The position numbers and the translations under genes are program-made. Below, one piece after another: positions 59,134-64,000 of a stretch of 64,000 nucleotides of DNA (position 1 is its first letter; every line of letters begins with the position of its first letter). Source of the stretch: Hyphococcus aureus. GTDB taxonomy: Bacteria; Pseudomonadota; Alphaproteobacteria; Caulobacterales; Parvularculaceae. Below the pieces are notes generated by a model. It was not told where the DNA came from. It did no database searches and saw only the letters and a list, made by a program, of their open reading frames with translations. Location of the stretch: positions 2,604,001 to 2,668,000 of the forward strand of contig NZ_JBHRSH010000001.1 in assembly GCF_042643165.1 (NCBI RefSeq), read 5' to 3'.

Positions 59134-60177
59134 ATGATGACTTTACGCGCTATTGCGGCGGCCAGCTTTTTTGTAACATTGGTGGCATGTACAACTACGC
59201 CGAAGGAAACGGCGCCATCTGCGGAGCCATTCTCTTTCGCGGTGATCGGCGACATTCCCTATAATGACGATGACCGGGACGTGTTTGACAATAAGATCGT
59301 TCCTGCCATCCAACAGGGCGGCTATCCCTTCGTCATCCATGTCGGCGATTACAAGAGCGGCGGCGCGCCGTGCACGGCGCAGGAAGATGATACGCAAAAT
59401 GCACTCATCGAAAAGCTCGCGCCGATCCCGGTGTTTTATACGCCCGGCGATAATGAGTGGACGGATTGCGACCGCTTTGTTGATCCCGCCACTGGCAAGC
59501 CGCAATCGGAATTACAGCGTCTGGCGCGCCTTAAAGAACTATTCTTTGAAGAACCGGTTGATGCGCCAGAAGCAATGTCTGTGAGGATGCAGCCGGACGC
59601 ACCGGGAAATGTGATGTGGCGTTACGAGGGTGTGCGTTTCGTGACGGTTCATGTGGTCGGGACAGGCAATGGCCGCCGCGCCGTTGCGGGCGATGATCCG
59701 GATGAAGCAGGACCGCTCGCCGATGCGAGAGAACGTGACGCAGTCAACTGGATCACAGCGGCTTCCATCGCGGCGAAGAGCGAAAAGGCCAAAGCGCTCG
59801 TCATCGCGATGCATGCGGACATGAGCGACGTAAACCCTGAAAATCTGGGTGTTCCCTGTAACGGCGCTGTGGCTAGCCTCGATGAAACCTGTGATGCGTT
59901 TGTTGCCCTTCGGTTGGCGTTGCGAAAGGCCGCAGAAACTTTTGGCGGACCAACGCTGCTCATTCACGGCGACACCGCGCCTTTTACATTGGGTCAGTCA
60001 TTTGCGGGCGAAGAGTTGGCGAATTTCTGGGTGCTGAACGCCGCCGGCGATCATGGCGTCACCGGAGAAGGCTTTCACTATGGCGTACAGGATTCCACAA
60101 GGGTGATTTTCGATCCTTCCGCATCAAACCCTTTCGATGCATGGGGGATTGCGACCGGACAACGCGCCAAGCAGTAA
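59134..60177 (+). CDS. Metallophosphoesterase-like lipoprotein
   Basis: 347 residues. Lipoprotein signal with lipobox LVAC (ASFFVTLVACTTT). The calcineurin-like pattern is seen as FAVIGDIPYNDDD, VIHVGDYKSGG and FYTPGDNEWTDC, with later His residues in VIAMHADMS and LLIHGDTAPF. These bind two metals and hydrolyse phosphoesters. It should face the periplasm or outer membrane. It stands alone after the two membrane proteins. Confidence 0.83.
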   Translation: MMTLRAIAAASFFVTLVACTTTPKETAPSAEPFSFAVIGDIPYNDDDRDVFDNKIVPAIQQGGYPFVIHVGDYKSGGAPCTAQEDDTQNALIEKLAPIPVFYTPGDNEWTDCDRFVDPATGKPQSELQRLARLKELFFEEPVDAPEAMSVRMQPDAPGNVMWRYEGVRFVTVHVVGTGNGRRAVAGDDPDEAGPLADARERDAVNWITAASIAAKSEKAKALVIAMHADMSDVNPENLGVPCNGAVASLDETCDAFVALRLALRKAAETFGGPTLLIHGDTAPFTLGQSFAGEELANFWVLNAAGDHGVTGEGFHYGVQDSTRVIFDPSASNPFDAWGIATGQRAKQ

Positions 60178-60228
60178 AGCCCGAAAAGGTCTATAGCGCT
60201 CGCCCGATGAAAGCGCTAAGGCCGGTTC

Positions 60229-60978
60229 ATGGAAATTGACGTCTGGAAAACTGCATTGCTCTTCGCCGCCGGGGTCGCCTCGGGCTGGATCAATGTGCTT
60301 GCCGGCGGCGGCTCCATCCTCGCTGTGCCGGTGATGGTGTTTCTCGGCATGCCGGGGCCGGTCGCCAACGGCACCAACCGCATTGGCATCATCGCGCAGA
60401 ACATTGCGGCCGTGACAGGTTTCTTCCGTAAGGGATTTTCAGATTTCAAACTCAGCGCATCGCTTGCGGCCTGCGCCGCCGTCGGCGCTTTCTTCGGCGC
60501 GAATGTGGGCGTGAAGCTGGAAGGCGTCTGGTTTGAACGTACGCTCGCCCTGATCATGGTCGCCGTCATGGTCATCATGATGACGGGCGCGGGGCAAAAG
60601 CCAGTGGAGGCCGGGGGTAAAGCCAAGAATTTGTTGCTCGGTCATCTTCTGTTTGTCGGCGCCGGGTTCTGGGGCGGCTTTATTCAGATCGGGGTGGGCC
60701 TCATTCAGTTGCCTATTCTCAACCGCGTCATGGGGCTCGATCTTGTCCGCGCCAATATGCACAAGGTTTTTGTGGCGCTGGTGTTTTCGATCGTCTCGCT
60801 CGCGGTCTTTGCGAGCCAGGTGAAAATCGAGTGGGCGCTGGGAATCGCGCTCGCCGCCGGCTACGCGGTCGGCGGCTGGCTTGGCGCGAACGCCGCTGTG
60901 GCGAAAGGCGAGGCGCTGATCAAAAAGATCTTCTATCTGGCGCTGGCCGCGATGGCGGTTAAGTTACTGTTTTTCTGA
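60229..60978 (+). CDS. TauE/SafE-family sulfite/anion exporter
   Basis: 249 residues with about eight helices. The family repeats are seen as FAAGVASGWINVLAGGGSIL at the start and GAGFWGGFIQIGVGLIQLPIL in the second half. TauE/SafE proteins export sulfite or sulfonates, or move other anions. With cysD-cysNC 3 kb away a sulfur role is tempting but not shown. Confidence 0.85.
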   Translation: MEIDVWKTALLFAAGVASGWINVLAGGGSILAVPVMVFLGMPGPVANGTNRIGIIAQNIAAVTGFFRKGFSDFKLSASLAACAAVGAFFGANVGVKLEGVWFERTLALIMVAVMVIMMTGAGQKPVEAGGKAKNLLLGHLLFVGAGFWGGFIQIGVGLIQLPILNRVMGLDLVRANMHKVFVALVFSIVSLAVFASQVKIEWALGIALAAGYAVGGWLGANAAVAKGEALIKKIFYLALAAMAVKLLFF

Positions 60979-61120
60979 GAAAAGTTTTCCAGAGGCGTTA
61001 TGCCGCCTTTTTCCACAGCCTCGATCCTTTGACAGCTTGTCGCAGGCGGCGCAGATAGCGGCCAGCCATTATCGGGCGCCGGAGCCCCGCGCCCCCAGTC
61101 CAGAATCAAAGAGGTTATTC

Positions 61121-62662
61121 ATGGAAATCCATGACGTTCGCGCCCATCGCTCCAAAGACAATCTGAAGCGCGAAGACCAGCTCGCCTGGAAAATCGCCGC
61201 CGTCGCCGCCGACCCGGTGGAAGTCGACGCTGAAGCGACCGACATGATCATCAACCGCATCATCGACAATGCGTCGGTCGCCATCGCCTCTCTCAACCGC
61301 GGCCCGATCAAGTCAGCGCGCGCCATGGCCAACACCCATATGCGCCCGGGCGGCGCCACGCTTTTCGGCTTGCCTGCGGAGCATACGGTTTGTGCTGAAT
61401 GGGCCGCTTGGGCGAACGGCACGGCGGTGCGTGAACTTGATTATCACGACACGTTTCTCGCCGCCGATTATTCGCATCCGGGCGACAACATTCCGCCGAC
61501 ACTTGCTGTGGCCCAGCAATGCGGCAAAGACGGCAGGGCGCTCATTCGCGGCATCGCCACCGGCTATGAAATTCAGGTAAACCTCGTCAAATCCATTTGT
61601 CTTCATGAGCACAAGATCGACCATATCGCTCATATCGGTCCGTCAGCCTCCGCAGCGGTCGGAACGCTCCTCGGGCTTGATACGGAAGTCATCTATCAGT
61701 CGGTGCAACAGGGCCTGCACACCACAGTGACGACGCGCCAGTCGCGCAAGGGCGAGATTTCTTCATGGAAGGCGTTCGCGCCAGCTTATGCGGGCAAACT
61801 CGCCATTGAAGCGGTGGACCGTTGCATGCGCGGCGAAGGCGCGCCGTCGCCGATCTATGAAGGCGAAGATTCCGTTATTTCCTTCATCCTCAATGGCCGC
61901 ACCGCGCGCGATAAGGGCGAAAGCCCCTATGAGCCGACCTATCATGTGCCGCTGCCGGGCAAGGGCGAGGCGAAGCGCGCGATTCTTGAAACTTACACCA
62001 AGGAGCATTCGGCTGAGTATCAGTCCCAGGCGCTGATCGATCTCGCCTTCCGCATGGGTAAGGAAATCGAAAAGCGCGGCGGCTTCGACAAGGTGAAGTC
62101 GATTGTTCTGCATACGTCGCATCACACCCATTACGTGATCGGCACCGGCGCCGGTGATCCGCAGAAGATGGATCCGAACGCGTCTCGTGAAACGCTCGAT
62201 CACTCGATCATGTATATTTTCGCTGTGGCGCTTCAGGACGGCGAGTGGCACCATGTCCGTTCCTATGCGCCGGAGCGCGCGCAGCGCCCGGACACTGTAA
62301 AACTCTGGCACAAGATTTCGACGACGGAAGATCCGGAATGGACCCGCCGTTACCATTCTCAAGACCCGAACGAAAAGGCATTCGGCGCGAAAGTCGTCGT
62401 GACGTTTGAAGACGGTTCGGAGCTGGTGGATGAACTCGGCATCGCCAATGCGCACCCATTCGGCGCGCGCCCCTTTGGCCGCGCAGAGTATATCAGGAAA
62501 TTCAAGATGCTTACGGACGATATTCTGGAAGCCGGCGAAAGCGAACGCTTTCTCGACCTCGTTCAGCAATTGCCGAACCTGTCCGCCGATCAGGTGAAAC
62601 TGCTCAATCCGGTGGCGCCGAAAGGCTATCTGGTCGAAAATCCTGCGAAAGGTATTTTCTAG
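61121..62662 (+). CDS. prpD: MmgE/PrpD-family dehydratase (2-methylcitrate dehydratase-like)
   Basis: 513 residues from the ATG at 61121 (MEIHDVRAHRSKDNLKREDQ) with AGAGG six bases upstream; an earlier in-frame TTG is unsupported. Conserved blocks include WANGTAVRELDYHDTFLAAD with the Asp-His pair, TVTTRQSRKGEISSWK and VQQGLHTTVT. It dehydrates 2-methylcitrate in propionate use, or a similar acid. No prpB or prpC is close, so the exact role is open. It leads a four-gene run. Confidence 0.92.
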   Translation: MEIHDVRAHRSKDNLKREDQLAWKIAAVAADPVEVDAEATDMIINRIIDNASVAIASLNRGPIKSARAMANTHMRPGGATLFGLPAEHTVCAEWAAWANGTAVRELDYHDTFLAADYSHPGDNIPPTLAVAQQCGKDGRALIRGIATGYEIQVNLVKSICLHEHKIDHIAHIGPSASAAVGTLLGLDTEVIYQSVQQGLHTTVTTRQSRKGEISSWKAFAPAYAGKLAIEAVDRCMRGEGAPSPIYEGEDSVISFILNGRTARDKGESPYEPTYHVPLPGKGEAKRAILETYTKEHSAEYQSQALIDLAFRMGKEIEKRGGFDKVKSIVLHTSHHTHYVIGTGAGDPQKMDPNASRETLDHSIMYIFAVALQDGEWHHVRSYAPERAQRPDTVKLWHKISTTEDPEWTRRYHSQDPNEKAFGAKVVVTFEDGSELVDELGIANAHPFGARPFGRAEYIRKFKMLTDDILEAGESERFLDLVQQLPNLSADQVKLLNPVAPKGYLVENPAKGIF

Positions 62663-62675
62663 CTCGGAGGCCCAC

Positions 62676-63056
62676 ATGCTTGCTTATTCAATGGTCGGAT
62701 CAAACGATTTTGACAAAGCCCGTGCGTTTTACGGGGAATTGCTCGCTGATCTCGGCGCCAAGGAGTTGATGGTCCGGCCTGATGGCGGCGCGGTCTTCTG
62801 GGGCCGGGAGCCGGGCAATCCGATGTTCGGCATTTGCAAGCCATGGGACGGCGCCGCCGCTGCCGGTGGCAACGGGACCATGGTCGCCTTCGCCGCGAAG
62901 GATCCGGCGCAGGTGAAAGCGCTTTATGAAAAAGCGATTTCGCTGGGCGCGACTGACGAAGGCGAACCAGGCCCCCGGCTGGATGGGCTCTGCTCTTGCG
63001 GCTATGTGCGCGACCCTGACGGCAACAAGCTCAACTTCTTCTGCATGGGAAGCTGA
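62676..63056 (+). CDS. VOC (glyoxalase/dioxygenase) family protein
   Basis: 126 residues, one pair of beta-alpha-beta-beta-beta modules: MLAYSMVGSNDFDKARAFYG at the start, GGAVFWGREPGNPMFGI, and the C-terminal YVRDPDGNKLNFFCMGS. The last His/Glu ligand positions are partly changed, so metal binding is uncertain. It is 13 bases after prpD and shares one base with the next gene. Confidence 0.87.
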   Translation: MLAYSMVGSNDFDKARAFYGELLADLGAKELMVRPDGGAVFWGREPGNPMFGICKPWDGAAAAGGNGTMVAFAAKDPAQVKALYEKAISLGATDEGEPGPRLDGLCSCGYVRDPDGNKLNFFCMGS

Positions 63057-63469
63057 TGACACCGCAAGACGCATTAAAACGCTGGCATGAGATGGCCGCT
63101 TCGCGCGACCTTTCAAAAGTTGGTGAGATCGCCCGCGAAGACGTTTTGTTCCGTTCGCCGGTGGCGCATACGCCGTATCACGGACGTGAAGCGTTGACGC
63201 TGGTCCTGTCGACGGTGATCAAAGTGTTTCAGGATTTCACCTATCACCGCCAATTTGTCAGTGAAGACGGCATGAGCGTTGCGCTCGAATTCAGCGCCCA
63301 TGTGGGCGGCAAACAGCTCAAAGGCGCCGATTTCATCAGGTTCGATGAAAACGGCCTCATCTCCGAGTTCGAAGTGATGATCCGCCCGGCGAGCGGGTTG
63401 ATGGCGTTGGGGCAGGCCATGGGTGCGGCGCTTGATGGGAAAATGCACATCCTGAGGGGAGCGAAATAA
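63056..63469 (+). CDS. SnoaL/NTF2-like small protein
   Basis: 137 residues with no signal peptide. The NTF2 fold is seen in ALKRWHEMAASRDLSKVGEI, the FRSPVAHTPYHGREAL loop and the ending FDENGLISEFEVMIRP. The cavity may bind or isomerise a small ligand. It is coupled to the VOC gene (TGATG) and to the next gene (TAATG). Confidence 0.8.
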   Translation: MTPQDALKRWHEMAASRDLSKVGEIAREDVLFRSPVAHTPYHGREALTLVLSTVIKVFQDFTYHRQFVSEDGMSVALEFSAHVGGKQLKGADFIRFDENGLISEFEVMIRPASGLMALGQAMGAALDGKMHILRGAK

Positions 63470-63963
63470 TGTCATTGAGAATAATCCTGCTTGGGGCGTT
63501 ATTGATTTTGTCTGCGTCGTGCGCAGATAAGGAGACGGCGCCGTCTTTCGATGCGAAGGCGGCAATTGATGAAATAGACCTGTTGCGCAGCCAGTTTGAA
63601 CAGGCCGTCGCCAGCGGCGATCTGGCCGCGCTTGGCGCTCTTGTTTCGCCCGAAGCGGTCATCATCCAGCCCGGCGCCGCCGACTGGAAAGCAATGCAGC
63701 AACTCGCAGCAGGCGCTCCATTTCCGCAACAGGCGGAGATCAAGATTACGCCTTTTGAGACGAAAATTGTGAACGCGGAATGGGCATTTGAGCGCGGATC
63801 ATCGGTTGTCACTTATGTGAATCCGGAAACTGGCGATGAAATGATGCTGCGCGATTCCTATCTGCTCGTTTTCCGGAATGATGGCCAGGGCTGGAAAGTT
63901 TATCGGGAAGTCGCCAGCGCCAGCGCGCCGCCTGAGGGCTGGCCTGCTCGTGAACAGCAATGA
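63469..63963 (+). CDS. DUF4440/SnoaL-like lipoprotein
   Basis: 164 residues. Lipoprotein signal MSLRIILLGALLILSASC with lipobox SASC at residue 18. The NTF2-like part has LRSQFEQAVASGDLAALGAL, the VSPEAVIIQPGAA strand and WAFERGSSVVTYVNPETGDE. It would be exported and anchored in the outer or inner membrane. It starts within the stop of the previous gene and is followed by about 37 bases to the window end. Confidence 0.8.
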   Translation: MSLRIILLGALLILSASCADKETAPSFDAKAAIDEIDLLRSQFEQAVASGDLAALGALVSPEAVIIQPGAADWKAMQQLAAGAPFPQQAEIKITPFETKIVNAEWAFERGSSVVTYVNPETGDEMMLRDSYLLVFRNDGQGWKVYREVASASAPPEGWPAREQQ

Positions 63964-64000
63964 GCCGCGTTAAAAATAACGAGATATGACGAGCGTCTCG

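Noticed and set aside
61037..61120. A TTG start that would lengthen prpD by 28 residues
   Set aside because: No ribosome binding site and a low-complexity Pro/Ala/Ser product; the ATG at 61121 has AGAGG.
1..64000. CRISPR arrays, insertion sequences or prophage
   Set aside because: No repeated spaced units, transposase, integrase or phage structural genes were found on either strand.

Overview
The window reads as a chromosomal segment of a GC-rich alphaproteobacterium. The evidence is gene content and order: carA divergent from a YqeY gene, dnaG followed directly by rpoD, divergent ald and Lrp-type regulator, lipA/ratA/cinA/ispDF/dusB/ntrY/ntrX/trkA/hfq/hflX in the order usual for alphaproteobacteria, a fused ispDF, and a DnaG without the usual zinc ligands. 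Many TonB-, lipoprotein- and serine-hydrolase-type genes fit an aquatic heterotroph of the Parvularculales/Hyphomonadaceae kind, but this placement is an inference. No tRNA, rRNA, CRISPR array, transposase or prophage was seen.

Layout. 1-3.8 kb: small metabolic genes (heme-motif export protein, MBL hydrolase, thioesterase, hemerythrin, carA). 4-17.8 kb: the yqeY-dnaG-rpoD neighbourhood, split by about 9 kb carrying a bacteriophytochrome histidine kinase with its heme oxygenase, a membrane LytTR regulator, an acyltransferase, a flavin monooxygenase, an AT-rich orphan and typA. 17.8-26.1 kb: accessory envelope genes (lipoproteins, serine hydrolase, M48 protease, DUF885-like lipoprotein, PepSY protein) with a duplicated small gene whose first copy is degraded. 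26.3-28 kb: ald and its likely Lrp-type regulator. 29-49.4 kb: the conserved lipA-to-hflX backbone, interrupted by two accessory insertions (a Cys-rich lipoprotein/GST block and a TonB receptor with a propeller-like protein) and lacking ntrBC between dusB and ntrY. 49.4-50.7 kb: DUF305 protein and a glutaredoxin-MauE-like fusion. 52-60 kb: sulfate activation genes cysD and cysNC with a divergent GbsR/MarR-type regulator. 61-64 kb: a PrpD-family dehydratase with a VOC protein and two NTF2-like proteins.

The most unusual locus is the sulfate activation block. CysD carries an extra N-terminal region of about 60 residues that looks DNA-binding, joined by a Pro/Ala linker to a complete CysD. The 178-bp gap to the divergent regulator holds three copies of a TCCCACG motif, one over the cysD ribosome binding site, and a separate perfect dyad spans the regulator's start codon. 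Downstream of cysNC an AT-rich acyltransferase gene is followed by a remnant of a second CysC C-terminus, so the acyltransferase is bracketed by two CysC tails. Together this suggests a self-regulating sulfate activation operon that has been remodelled by insertion or duplication. Other relics are a duplicated GST C-terminus that overlaps the ratA start codon, and the truncated copy at 19986.
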